The notes under the pieces are model-generated. The model saw only the letters and a list, made by a program, of their open reading frames with translations. It was not told the origin of the DNA and searched no databases. The position numbers were made by a program, and so were the translations under genes. This document shows positions 33,001 through 44,430 of a DNA stretch of 64,000 nt, piece by piece. Source of the DNA: Pleodorina starrii (lineage: Eukaryota; Chlorophyta; Chlorophyceae; Chlamydomonadales; Volvocaceae); assembly GCA_030267565.1 (NCBI GenBank), contig BRXU01000031.1:1240001-1304000 (forward strand). Direction: 5' to 3'. The number at the start of each line of letters is the position of its first letter. The first letter of the stretch is position 1.

Positions 33001-34018
33001 CCCTCGGGTAACGGACGCAGCCGGGATGAGTGGCTGGATGCGTTGCAGGTGGGTGGGTGGTGTGTATGGGGGGGTGGTAGGGGGGTTAGGGGGGGGGAAG
33101 GGTGCTTGACGTGTTTGTCACCCAGCGAACACCGGTGCGAGTTCCGCTGCGCCATTTCGTTCTCTGTTGGACGAGGGGCCCAGCAGGAGGGACAGCCAGC
33201 CCCCAATCCTCCTTCTCTCAATTACCCCCCAGGCCCCAGAGGCCCACCGCGCGCCCATCGCCCGGGGCCTCTCTCTCTCCTCCTTCCCCTCCTCCAGCCG
33301 TATTGACCCAATGTCACAAAGCCCTTCTCTCGTGGGCAGTTCCGTCCGTCCTCCGGTCCTCACCCTCTCACCCGCACCCCCTCACTCTCACCCGCACCCC
33401 CCAGGACCTGGCTCTGCTCGCCGGCCGAGCCCGGGAGCAGGATCGGGGCAGCAGCGGCGCGAAGCACTCGAACGGGCTGACGGCCACCGCCGCCGGCGGC
33501 GGCGCTGCTGCGGCGCCCGGGCTTGCAGGTGGGTTGGGTGGGTGGGTGGGGTGGGTGGGTGGGGTGGGTGGGCCAACGGCGTAAACCGGTCGTGTGAAGC
33601 CGTTGGGCAGCCGTACAGCTCTAGAGCAGAGCCACAGAATCACAGAGTCCCGGGAGCTTTGGGTCGTGGGGTCGGAGGTTATCAGGGTTCCCGGGTCCCC
33701 TGGGGTCGGGTGGGCCAAGGGGCAGAGGGTGGGCGTTGGGGCCGAGTGTGCCCAACGACCATATCCAACTGCCAGTATCCATACCTGAGCCGTTCAGCAG
33801 CCAGGCGGCAACGAAAGCAGCAAAGCGTTCGGGAGGAATCGCACCGCACCACACCACACCGCTCGTTTGGTGATTCGCGCTGGCCCTGCCCTGCTCTGCC
33901 CTGCCCTGCCCTGCTCTGGCGCTGCCCCGGTATGGTTTCGGAGTCGTGCCCTGCAGGGGCATCCGCGGGCTCAGTCGCGGGGCAGTCCCGGCGGGAGACG
34001 GCGGAGCAGCAGCAGTAG
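24067..34018 (+). CDS. SMP-C2-PH-like membrane contact-site lipid transfer protein
   Basis: Sixteen exons: 24067-24176, 24780-25044, 25526-25702, 25926-26056, 26213-26271, 26527-26553, 26749-26894, 27099-27659, 28071-29865, 30321-30625, 31091-31798, 32024-32103, 32369-32564, 32791-33048, 33405-33528, 33957-34018. They total 5,004 nt, or 1,667 residues, in one frame. Residues 1-36 (MGLIVALLLGFVGIGVACAA...) form an N-terminal membrane hairpin. Residues about 86-300 are an SMP lipid-binding domain (WLNVIVQHLWLPVLEKFV, PPEFEIQASPVVLLKTVDAP). Residues 306-492 are a C2 domain (LRVCIIGGRNLM, DCDPYVELRFG, DPVFNWQFDIRL). Residues about 493-1430 are Gly/Ala/Ser-rich. A helix (VRTELYDMLSEMSRKYEAMV) and a PH-like module (FQLHLAGGVRRVLVWYNEA, CFSLHLQ, DEWLDALQ) follow. 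The order matches ER-anchored extended synaptotagmins and plant SYT proteins, which move lipids at contact sites. The C2 keeps a DCDPY motif. The large disordered insert and C-terminal PH-like part are unusual. Confidence 0.82.
26401..26493. repeat. Paired alternating purine-pyrimidine palindromic segments
   Basis: GCGCATGTGCACGTGCGCAT occurs at 26401-26420, and a near copy (starting GCGCACATGTGCACGTGCGC) at 26468-26493. Both are in an intron of the SMP-C2 gene, are largely self-complementary, and are made of alternating purines and pyrimidines. Confidence 0.75.
26698..26721. repeat. Interstitial telomere-type repeat (AAAACCCT)x3
   Basis: Three perfect tandem copies of AAAACCCT, the complement of the TTTTAGGG telomere unit known from Chlamydomonas and relatives, lie in the intron 28 bp before the exon at 26749. 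A single unit with flanking partial copies (GGGTTTTAGGGTTT) is near 59560, and a single AAAACCCTAA near 49124. Confidence 0.9.
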
Positions 34019-35165
34019 GGGCAGCAGCAGGGGCAGTGACGAGGGACGGTCGGTCAGCGGCATGAGGGGCCCACCGGGGAGGAGGGGGTGACACGGATGG
34101 GGGGATGTGAGAGGCAGCCCCGGGGCAGTGGCGGTCTTTGCTCGCGTCCATGTGGCAGCATTTGGTACGGCACGGTACGCACACGTACGACAATGAAAGA
34201 CGGAGGAGTCGGTTGACAGTGAATATGGGCCCCGGAGGATCGCATACCGGTACCGTACTGCTGCAATACCGCACTGCCTGACTTGCACTGCATGTGTCAT
34301 GTTACGTTTCGTGATATCGTTAAACGTCAGTTTCGTTTCGTGCACAGGTCATGTCATTAAGCAACTAATTTTGCGTGTTTGTGAAAAGCGCATGAGAGCA
34401 TGTGCGGTCGGGAGCATGCATGGGGGGCGGGGAGAGAGAGGCCGCCGGGTGGCGGCACCGCCCTACCAGGCATGCCGATTCGCGGCATTGGGGACAGGAG
34501 GACAAGGCACCGCAAGCCTGCCAGCATCACCTGCATCGCGCATGAGCAGCAGCATCCAACTCAGGACACAGCTGCAATACCCGTATGTGCCTGGGGTGCA
34601 TCGGCGTTCATCCCACCACCGTGTGAACTTACCACCGAGGTTGTGGGGGTGGTGGTGTGTACCGGTATGTGTGTGTGGGGGGGGGGGAGGTGGGGCGCAG
34701 GTCGCAACACACCTCGCGCACTCGCGTGGGTGTCGCAATGATGGTGGTGGTGGTGGCAAGGAGGGTCGTGCTGCTGGTGGTGTTTGGGGAGGGTGGCGGT
34801 GTTTGTTTGCGAGGCGGACACGCCGTGTTGCTTCCGAGGTGCGAAGGTGCGGCTCATTGGACTGGCAGGCAGGCAGGCAGTAATTTTCGTGGCCTTGGCA
34901 GGCGTATGCATGTTACCACATACCGAATGCTTCTGCGTGCAAGGGTACGAGCCAAGTGGGGAGCTCTGGCTCGGGCCTTTGGTGAGCCCCTTGCCGAACT
35001 GGCTGGCTGGCGAGTACCGGTATTGGGTGTGCGCGCGTCCTCCCGCCCTCCCTGGACGAGTCCGAGAGGGAAGGCGGACGAAGTGGAGGGGAGGGCACAA
35101 CCCGAAGAGCTCCACTCGGGGGGGGGGGGGTGCAGCCTGGTCAGCAGCAGCGGTGGCGCAGTGTC

Positions 35166-35203
<38 letters not shown>

Positions 35204-36393
35204 GAGGAGCAATGCAACATGTAGTTGCTACTAAATTGCAATACGTCTAAACAGCATTCTGTGTGTGTGCGCCCCGCTCGAGCTTGTGCTCATGCGGTTC
35301 GCGCGTTTGTGGTCGGCCATTGCCTCTGTGCGTCTGTGAGCGGCCGGACGGCTTGTGGACTTGTGCGGGCCGAGCCGCGGAGAGGCACACCGCCGAGTGT
35401 TTGGGCTAGCTGGCTGGCTGCCCCGTGAAGGCCCACAACGGACATCTGCCGCGCGTTCTGTGGGTTGTTGAAGGTCCACCACAATAAGTTACGGCATCGG
35501 CCCTCAGGACGTGTGTGTGTGTGTGTGTGTTGATTGTTGATGACTTGTGCTTGCGGCGCCGCCAATGGGTGTATGTGCGCGGAGGAGGATCATTCGGTAC
35601 GGCAGCAGCGGGACGAACCACGAGGCAGGGGCAGAGGCAGAGGCAGCCCTCCGGGGGCCGCGGGTCACGGCGCTTCTGCCCGCCTGTCAGCCTGCCCGAC
35701 AGGCGCCCGTCTCCGCCACCGCCCCGGCATCCGAGACCGCAATAACTACCATTGCCACCCCTCCATCAATTAGTAGAACGTAAGACCACAGTCCAGGTCA
35801 GACCCCCCCTCCCTCCCTTGCCAAGATGCACTCCCACTCGGCCCTTCATGCACACCGGAGAGCGTGCGCCCCCAGTCGGCCCCCAGTCGACCTGTCCTGT
35901 CTCCAAACAACGACCCCATACCCGGGGAAGCCGTGTTGTTCTGTCAACCAACCAACGCCCAGACAGCGGCAACGGCTTCGGCGCTGTTGCTCTCGTGCTC
36001 ACCACCCAAATCGCCCAGAGGTGCGTGGCAAGCACCCACACCCCCCCCTGGAGGCAACTGATGGCCTGATCTCCCCGTGCGGCGCTCACAACCCCCAGGG
36101 CCCGCAACCCTCCCCAACCCCCTCGTGCGTATGCAGTGGTTGTGGAAGGAGGCCTCTCTTCTCCACCCCACCCCGCCGCACACGGCACGCACCCATCCAT
36201 CCATTCAACGCCCAGCCCAGGCCCCGCCCACCCAATTGCGCACGTGGAGGCAGCGGAAGGAACACACACACACACACACACACGCGCGCGAGGTCACGTG
36301 GTCGCTCCTCGCCACGAGTTTCCCCGCCACACCGCCCCGAGACGGGGTTGGACTGTCGTACTGTCGTACTGTCAAAGACGGGCTCCCCTGGTT
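34019..36393. other. Convergent 3' regions rich in dinucleotide repeats
   Basis: No gene could be supported between the SMP-C2 stop (plus) and the stop of the next minus-strand gene. It contains (GT)n tracts near 35165-35200 and 35508-35530, a (CA)n tract near 36260-36285, poly-G runs near 34679 and 35119, and a GT/CA-rich stretch of about 150 bp. Many open frames here are by-products of these simple repeats. Confidence 0.55.
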
Positions 36394-39300
36394 TCAATGA
36401 AACTCCTGTTCGTAACGTTGCCCGTACTGCTGCTGGTACTGCTGCTGCTGTTGTTGTACCAGACCGTACGGGTCAGCGGCGTGTTGCCGTAGCCCCTGCG
36501 AGGCGTCGGTCGTCGCGTATCCGCCACCGCCACCGCCGCCGCCCTGGATGTGCGCGCGAGCGTGCGGCTGCGCCGGGCAGCGGGGGAGGGTGGGGTGGCG
36601 GGGAAAGCGGGGCAACGGGGCGAGAACGCATTAGGAGGGGGAAGGGGCAATAAGGGACAGCAGACAGCAGGCAGCAGCGCGAGGCAGAGGGTGGTTGACT
36701 ACACAGAGTGATCAGTCAGTCCCGCGTAGTGTTGTGCAGCGGTTGTCCTCTGTCTGTCTGTCCGTCTGTCCGGCTCAATGTGCCATTATCATCACAAACA
36801 CCACCATCATGTGCGCGCTCGTCATGTCATGTGCGGTCGTCATGTGCCGGAGACATATCAGCGGCAAGGCTCAGCCGCCCCCGGGTGTCACCAACCGCTC
36901 GGCAGGGCGCCACACCGCATGCCGGGTGTGGCGCTGCCGGGTGCTGTGGGCCGCTCAATCTGTCCCGCCCCAATGGCTTCGGAGCGGGGCCGCCTGTTGG
37001 GTTGGCCGTAGGGTTGAGATGCAGTGCCGCAGCGATGCCCCTCCCCCCCGGGTGCATGTGGACAGGCTGTGGGGGAGGGTGTGTGTGCCTTTTCCTCCCC
37101 GTCGCTGCCTTCCGCAGCCCCCCCAGCCCCCAACCCCCATACATATACGGTACACACACAGGGCCCGTCTCACCGACTGGCGGTAGGGGTACTGCTGCTG
37201 CTGCTGCTGCTGTTGGTGGTGGTGGTGTTGCGGCGGGTATCCCGGGCCGCCTCCGTCTGCGCCCGACCCCCCTTCGCCGCCCGACAGCCTCCTCCATCCC
37301 AGCCCCTGCCCCAGGCCGTCCCAGCCCTCGGCGCCACCGCCGCCATCGTGAGACCCTCCCGGGCCGCGGGGGCTTGTCTGGGCACCGACACCTCCGAGGG
37401 CACCCGCCCTGTGAGCCCCCAGCTGTGGGGACAGTCCATACTGCTGCTGCGCTCGGGGAGGCTGCTGCTGCTGCTGAGAGTAGTGCTGTTGCGGCGAGTA
37501 CTGCTGCTGCTGTGGGGGGTAGTGCGGCGGTGCATGGGAGCGCGACTGGGGGGGCTGCCCAGTCGCCGTGTAGCTCGGTGGCGGCTGGTGAGGCATGTGG
37601 TGCAGCGACTGGCGCTGCTGCTCCTGGGAATAGGGTGGCAGCTGCTCAGGGGGGCGTGCCCCCAGATGACCCGTGGGTCCGTGCCCCTGCCCCGGCTGTC
37701 GGTGGTGGGCCTGCTGGTACTGCTGCGCCATCGCGTCACCAACGCCACCACCACCACCTCCTGCGCCCAGGGAAGCGCGCTTGAGGGGCGAAGGAGCGTC
37801 ACCGTAGCCAGCCCCCTCGAGATACTGCTGCTGCTGCTGCGCATGAGTGTGCGGTGGGAAAGAGTGAGAGTGGGAGTGAGGGTGAAGAGAGTAGCCGCCG
37901 CCGCCGCCGCTGGCGCCTTCGCGGCCGCCTGCCTGCGCCGCCGCCGCAAAGCGCTGCTGCGCCTCCTCCTGCTGCTGCTGCTGCTGCTGCGGGGTCGGCG
38001 CCGTGGGTCGGTCGGATCGCCGCTGGCGGGGCACCTGCATCTGCATTTGCATCTGGAGGCCCCGCAGTGCCGCCGCGTCCTCCGAGCCGCCCTCCGCGCC
38101 CGGCATCTGCATCTGCATGTTCGCGTGCACACCGTCCGGCGGCATACCGTTGCCCAGGCCCCCGCCGCCGGCGCCACGGGCTGACCCCAGCCGCGCGGCG
38201 AACACCGGGTCCTCTGCACGGTTGTACGCTGCCGCCTCCTCGCGCGCGGGGCCATAATCCTCGTCATATCGGTCGTCGCCGCCGCCCCCGGGCCTCGCGC
38301 GCTTGAGCTGCCGTGCGGCGGCGGCGGCGTCATAGTCGGTTGTCGCGGCGCCGTCGTCGCCGCGGCGCAGCACCAGCCGTACCTTTGGCTGATGCCCTCC
38401 CGCCGCCGCGCCGCCGTCGCCACCCTCCAGCCCATAAAACTCCTCGCCAGCGCCGCCTCCGCCTCCGCCGTCGTACTCGCCTCCGCCTCCGCCGCCTCCC
38501 GCCGCCAGCTCTCCGGCCTTCATCGCCTTCAACCGATCTCGGTCCCGCTGCCGCCGCTCCTTGTCCCGCTGCCGCCTCTCCGCCTCCTTCTGCTCCTGCT
38601 CGTGTCGCTTGCGCCGCTTCTCGTCGCGCTTGGCCGCCTCTGCGTCGGCGTCTCGCTGGCGGCGCTGCTCCTCCTCCTCTCGCCTCCTCGCCTGCGCCGC
38701 CTCACTTGCCGCCGCCGTGACGTCCTCCAGCAGCCCCACCAGCAGCTCACAGTCCTGCTCCACCACCAGGATGGGCAGCCGCACGTTCATGCGGGGCCAC
38801 CTGGGAGGGAAGGGAAGGGAGGGGGCCGGGGGAGGAAATAAAGTAGGAAGCGCAGCGGAGGGACGGAGACGCGGTTGGGGAAGGAAGGGGGTTTCAGGAG
38901 TGCGAGCTGCGAGGGCATGGGGCATGAGGAGAGAGGGCAGGGCAGGGCAGAGGGGAGGGCAGGGGCGCCCGTGCCCCCGCCCACGCACCTGAGGCTGGGG
39001 TAGCCCAGCTGGCGAATGGAGTCGCGCACCTCCTCGCCGCCCCCGGGGCACACCGGCAGCAGCAGCGACAGCAGCGTCGCCAGGTTGCGACCCATCACCG
39101 CCATCTGACTGCTCACCACCACCGCAGCAGCGGCAGCAGCCACCGCATCCGCACCGCCATCCACAACAACGCCGCCACTGCCGCCGCCACCGCTGCCGCC
39201 CTCCACCTTCACCGCGCCGCCGCCTCCACCGCCTCGGACGCCGTACCGCTGCTCTAACAGCTGAAGAAACGCAGTCGCCAGCGGCGGCGACTGCGACCCC

Positions 39301-42300
39301 TGCTGGCCCTCCGCCGCCTCGCTCTTTGCCACTCCTCCTCCAACTCCAACTCCGCCTCCAGCGGGGCCCGGGACCACATCCACATCCATCGCCGCTCCTC
39401 CGCCTCTGGCCCCGCCCCCGCCCCCACCTCCACCCGGGGGCCCGATGATGGGGTCGTCTGCGTCATCGGCATCTGCGGACGACCGCGCCAGCGGCCGCTG
39501 ACCGGTGGGCGGCAGCGCCAGCGGCGCCGCGTCCGGCTGTGGCTGCGGGTCCGCCTGCTGGGGCTCGGGCTCGGGCGGGTCGACGGATGCGTTGGAGAGC
39601 AGCTTGCACATCAGCACCGCGCACTCGAGCGCAGACGCCATGGCGGTGAGCACCACAGCCACCTGGCGGGAATTTTAAATTCGACATCCGAGATTTCAAG
39701 AATCGAAAACTTAAATGAATCCAATCTATGCAAATAAAATGGAATTTATTTGATTATGAGTATTTATTGACGAGGCTGAAACTGAGTCGGGTTTCAACGC
39801 GCCCCGTCCTGTCCTGTCCTGTCCTGTCCTGTCACGCCGCCAGTGGCTCAGGCACTCGCAGGCTCTCTCAGGCACTCCCGGTAGCTGCCGAGGTCGGGTC
39901 CAGAGGGTCCAGAGGGACACCAGACAGAGGTCACGCGCCCTCAAGCCCCCTCGCGCACCCCCACCGCCCCCAACCCCAGTCTCCGCACCCAGTCTCCGCA
40001 CCCCCCCCGCCCCTCCGGCCCACCCCACCCCCCCACTTTCGCCACCCATCCCCCATCCCACCCCGCCACCCACCCCGCCACCCACCTGCTCCGAGTTGAC
40101 GCCGTGCACGTCCGGGTTGAGGATCTTGCGCCGCTTGTAGCCCCGACCTCGGCCCCCCACGTACAGCTCCTCTCGCTCCGCCCCCTCGCCCCCACAGATG
40201 AAGCGCTCCTCCGCAAAGCCCTCCCCGAAGGCCGCCAGACCGGCCCCGCCCCCCGGCAGCCGCACACACGCCAGCAGCAGCGGCATGATGAGGTTGCGGG
40301 CCGCCGGGCTCTTGAGCAGCAGACCCACGGCGGCGGTCTGGAGCTTATCGTCGTGGGAGGAGGCGCAGTCGGGCGGGGGGGGTGGGGGCGGGGGCAGCAG
40401 CGGAGGAGGCGGCGGAGAGAGGGAGGACGCAGCCGCGGCGGCGGGTGTGGTGGTGGTGGTGGCGGGGGTGGCGCGGTCCGTGAGCTGGGGCGCGGTGAGG
40501 AGGTCGCGGGCGGAGAGGCCGGAGTGGAGGGCGTCGCGGCCGCAGCCCCACCTGGGCACCGGGAGGGGGAGGGAAGGGGGGAGGGGAGGAGGAGGGGAGG
40601 ATGGGTGGGGGAGGGGAAAGAAGCGGGAGGAAGCGAGGAGCGGCACGAGCGCCCAGACAACACAACCCGGCTAATGGCGTAATAGGCGGACGGACGGATG
40701 GATGGGAGGGATGGATGGGCCGACGAGTGAGATGGCCAGCCCAGCCCAGCCCAGTCTCGTCCCGCCCGGCGACCCCAGCGAGCACCGGCGACCCGGAACG
40801 CAACCGGCACCTCCCTCCTCACCTTCCACGTCGCCCCCCCAAGCCCCAACCCAGCCCCCCCCCACCATGACACGAAGCGGTTTGGCTCCGCCAGCAGTGC
40901 CTCCGCCAGTGCCGGCAGCAGCGCCCTCTTGGACATGGCCTTGTAGGAGCCGTCATCCGCCAACAGCTCGGAGAAGCGGAGGGACAGCAGCTGCAGCTGA
41001 CGGAAGGGGAAGGAGAAGGAGGAGGCGCAGGAGGACGACGGATCCCACGCAGCAGCCTGCTCCGAGGCCGAGGCGGGCGGCTGTGGAGGCAGGGGCGCTG
41101 CAGTGCCTCCGCAGAAGGCGGTCTCAGTGATGCGGGCGGCTGCGAGCTCCAGGGTAGCCGAGGCGATGAGGTGCAGGCGCTCGGAGCCGCCCGGCTGGCG
41201 GAGCATGGCGTCCTGGCAGCAGGGTTTGGTTTCGGAGGGGGTGGGGGGAGGGGATGGGTGGGTGGGAGGGCGTAGGAGATGATGGTGGTGGTAGGGGATG
41301 TGAGTGTGTGTGTGTATGAGTGAGATCCCCACAGCCGGGGGCTTCGTCGCGGCTGCTGCTGCTGATGTGTGTGTTCGTGCTGGCATGGCTGGCTGGGTGG
41401 GTGGGATGTTGGGCTCATGGTCCGAATGTTTCTCCACCACAGAGACCCATCTGCTCTCTGGACACCCCACCCCACCCCGACTCACCCAGCACGCACCAGC
41501 CCGCACATGCCAGGACTCCGCAAACCGAAGCCTCCTGTGTCCCCCCGCCCCCACCCCCCGCCCGGGCCGGCACCCGCCTCGCCTCCGAATCCAGCCCACC
41601 CCACCCCCTGCAGCCTTTTGGTGCGGCTGGCTTTTTATCGGGTCAGTCTCTTCTTCTTCTTGCTTTTCGTGTGGAAGAGTTGATGCCAAGTCGCGCCTAC
41701 ACCGACGACCTACTCGCGGATGTCGCCGCCATCGCCCATCGCGCGGCACAGCTGCGTGCTGCCGCCGCCACCACGCGGCAGAAACGTATTCAACGTCTAC
41801 TTCGTCCTGTTCCTGGCGCTCTCCCTCCCGTCCTCCACCTCCTCCTCGACCCCCGGCTGACCCCCACATCCATCTCCATCTCCTCCTGGCATTGCATTCC
41901 CGCTTCCTCCCACCCCACCTCGCCCTCGCCCCTACCTGTCCTGTCTTCTCCTGCCCACTCTGCCCCGGTCCCGTTCTTTGCCTTCTCCCCCCTCCCCCAC
42001 CCTGCCCGCATTCCTGCCACCTACCACCTGACCCGCTCCGCACGTCCAGCCCCTTTTTGCCCGGCATCATCCCTGCCATATTGCCATCACGGGGTGCCCC
42101 TCATGCATGTGGGTACCTCGCGCAGCCGGTGCGGTGGGGAGCCAATCCGTTGGCCCGCCCCCGGTCTGCATCCCCTTCCTCCTCCCCCACCCCTTTGCAC
42201 CTCTTCGTCTGGTTTCCCTTCTCCCGACCCGCCCTGCTCCCTTGCACTTCTCCTAGCTTCGCCCCATTCCACCTTCGCCAGCCGGCATCGCATCACCTCT

Positions 42301-44430
42301 GCTCCTTCCGTCCTGCCGTCGTTCCTCCCCTCTCTTCGACCTCACCCGTGCCCTCATGCCCCTTCGCCCCTCTCCCCTGCCCCGCATTCCGTCCCTCCCG
42401 CATCCGGTCGCTGTCCCTTTACCGTTCTCCTTGCCATTCTCTTTCCCTTTGCCCTTTCTTGGCTGCCTTTCGCCGCCCTGCCCTCGTACATTTTGCCCTT
42501 CCGTATCCCTTTTTTCTCTGCCACGCTCTCCCACCCCGCCCTCTTTTGCGCCGCGTCGCCGCCCCAGCTCGTTCGTGGGTTACCGTGTGTCTTGCCTTGC
42601 TTGCCTGCCTGCTCGCTCCTTGCTTCGCTGACATTGCCGTTGCCCATTGCCGTTACTCACGCCCCTTCCTTCGCTTCTTTCCGATTCTTTTCCTCCACTG
42701 AGCGCAGGTGAGTAATCCATCGTTCCTTTTGTGATGTCCGGGCTGTTTGTCGGTGTTGGTCTCGTGCTGTCGTGTGCCGGTCTGTCTGGGGTTGGTCGGC
42801 GGCGACGCGGCCGCGCGCTCGTTTTACTTCTGCTGGAGATATCAGGTAATCATCAGGTAATATCCCAGGTAACTGTGTTGTGTTCCCTCGCCCCGGGCCG
42901 TTCTAATTACCCCCCACCTCCACCTCAACCCAATCCACTCGACCCAACCCACATTTCCACCCGACCCAACCCAACCCATATCCCGACCCCAACTCCAACC
43001 CTCACCAGAAGGCTCTCCGGCTGCTGCTCACACGCCACCAGCAGCAACGAAGACCCATGGGCCGCAAGCAAGCACGAAGCGTCTGGCGGCACGAGCGCCT
43101 CCACCTCCCCCCGCAATCTCTCATTCACAATCGCCCCATGCTGCTGCCCCTGCTGCTGCTGGCCTAGGCGCCGCTGCCGCAGCGCCTCGCGCGCCGCCGC
43201 CGTCGCGGCCGTCGACGCGGCGGAGGCGCGGCGCATGACCGCCGCCGCCAGCTCCCCCACCGACAGCAGCGAGTCGCAGGAGGGGTCGGCAATTGTGAAG
43301 GCCGAGTAGAAGCGAGGCACCCCCAGCAGCCGGGAGGCGTCTTGGAGGGCGACCGACACGGCGCTGGCGGCGCGCCAGAGCTGCGCAGCCGCCGCGGCAG
43401 CGCCCCCGGGCTGCCTGCCGCCGTCGGCGCTGCCGCCGTCGGCCAGGGCGATGGCTGCGTCCTGTGGATGGGGGTCGTGTGGGGAAGGTGCGCGAGTCGT
43501 AGGTAGGTGTCCGGATCACCGAGTTGGGGTTGGGGCTGGATTCGCGGAGCGGTTGTGCCATGTCGTGTGGGATGGGGCGGAGAGGGAGGTGTGCTGGTGG
43601 GCCATTGAGGGGCCCTGTCCCTCGCCAAGGGGACCACCCCGGGGGGCCCTTCCTTACCTTGCCGGGTGGCTGCAGGCTGGCGGGTGCGCCAGGGGGGTGG
43701 TCCTGGTCGCACTGCTGCAGCACGGCCCGCATGGTCAGGTGGCACGCATCCACCAGGAAGGCCACCACACGTCCCGCCTGCGGGTTCGCGGGGCAGGGCA
43801 GCGGGGGAATAAGGGGGGAATGGGAATGGGGATGGGTTGGGGCAGCGCGCGGGAAGGTCGCGCATGGAGGTGCGCCGGCGTTGGGTCCCGGAAAGAGTCG
43901 GACGTGGGGCGTGTGTGTGGTTGGTCTGGTGGCTGCAGTTTGGGTGTATGCGAGGTCCCAGCGCGCAGGACAGCGGACAGGGTTGATTTCGAGTCCACCG
44001 CCCGGCGCATGGGACCGCATGCTGCCAGGAATTCAAATCCCAAAGGGTGACGTACCTGTGCTTGGGGTAGGCGAGCGGTCGTCGGCTTGGCGAGCCCGCC
44101 GCCTTCCCCCATAGGGTCCTCCTGGTACTCCAAATCATCTCTGACCATCTCAAGAAGCTGGGCGGAAGCTTGACGCACTTTGGCACATGCTTCGGACAGC
44201 TTGCGGCGTCTGCGTAGCGCGGGAAGGTATCTTCAACGCTAATCCAAACCTAGATAAGCCCGCTGGAGTCCGCCTGTAATTTCATCTTACCCATCGGCAA
44301 CGCCTTGGAGAGCTCCGATAGCATCTTGCCTGGCCTCGCTGAAAAGCTTCAGCAGCTCAACAGTGGGATCGACGACCGTCGTGGGCGAGACGCCTACTTG
44401 CGCCCTGGCTCTTGTCAGTCTTTCTGCCAT
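36394..44430 (-). CDS. Helical-repeat/coiled-coil protein with Gln-rich tail, unknown function
   Basis: Nine exons, 5' to 3': 44430-44291, 44230-44056, 43777-43658, 43461-43006, 41212-40866, 40551-40086, 39662-38989, 38800-37174, 36567-36394. They total 4,179 nt, or 1,392 residues, in one frame. The start MAERLTRARAQVGVSPTTVV is followed by helical segments typical of armadillo/HEAT-like folds (RVVAFLVDACHLTMRAVLQQ, LQLLSLRFSELLADDGSYKA, LLLKSPAARNLIMPLLLACV, VVLTAMASALECAVLMCKLL). Then RLPILVVEQDCELLVGLLED runs into a long Glu/Arg/Lys coiled coil (REEEEQRRQRDADAEAAKRD). The last 500 or so residues are Gly-, Gln- and Tyr-rich with repeated QMQMQ and poly-Q, ending QQQYGQRYEQEFH. The composition suggests a nuclear or RNA-related scaffold, but I cannot name a family. 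The 1.8 kb intron 41213-43005 hosts a dispersed repeat. Confidence 0.7.
40641..40670 (+). repeat. Short fragment of the dispersed repeat family
   Basis: CGGCACGAGCGCCCAGACAA followed by CACAACCCGG closely matches 60937-60968, at one end of the repeat copy in the UMP synthase intron, in the same orientation. It lies in an intron of the minus-strand gene. Confidence 0.55.
42290..42820 (+). repeat. Dispersed repeat, copy A
   Basis: About 530 bp of pyrimidine-rich sequence, with the reverse complement of 60880-61385 as its partner. Shared blocks include GTCCTGCCGTCGT, GCCCTTCCGTATCCCTTT, CGCGTCGCCGCCCCAGCTCG, GCCTTGCTTGCCTGCCTGCT and CGCAGGTGAGT. It lies in an intron of the 36-44 kb gene, antisense to it. 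No protein-coding domain is seen. A non-autonomous transposon is likely. Confidence 0.8.

Noticed and set aside
41304..42711. Two overlapping plus-strand frames of more than 460 codons
   Set aside because: Pyrimidine-rich intron sequence (Pro/Ser/Leu/Cys only); part is the dispersed repeat, and both frames are open simply because stops are rare in CT-rich DNA.
36394..44430. Identification of this gene as VIRILIZER (m6A writer subunit)
   Set aside because: Size and helical character suggested it, but I could not see the conserved C-terminal motifs I associate with that family.
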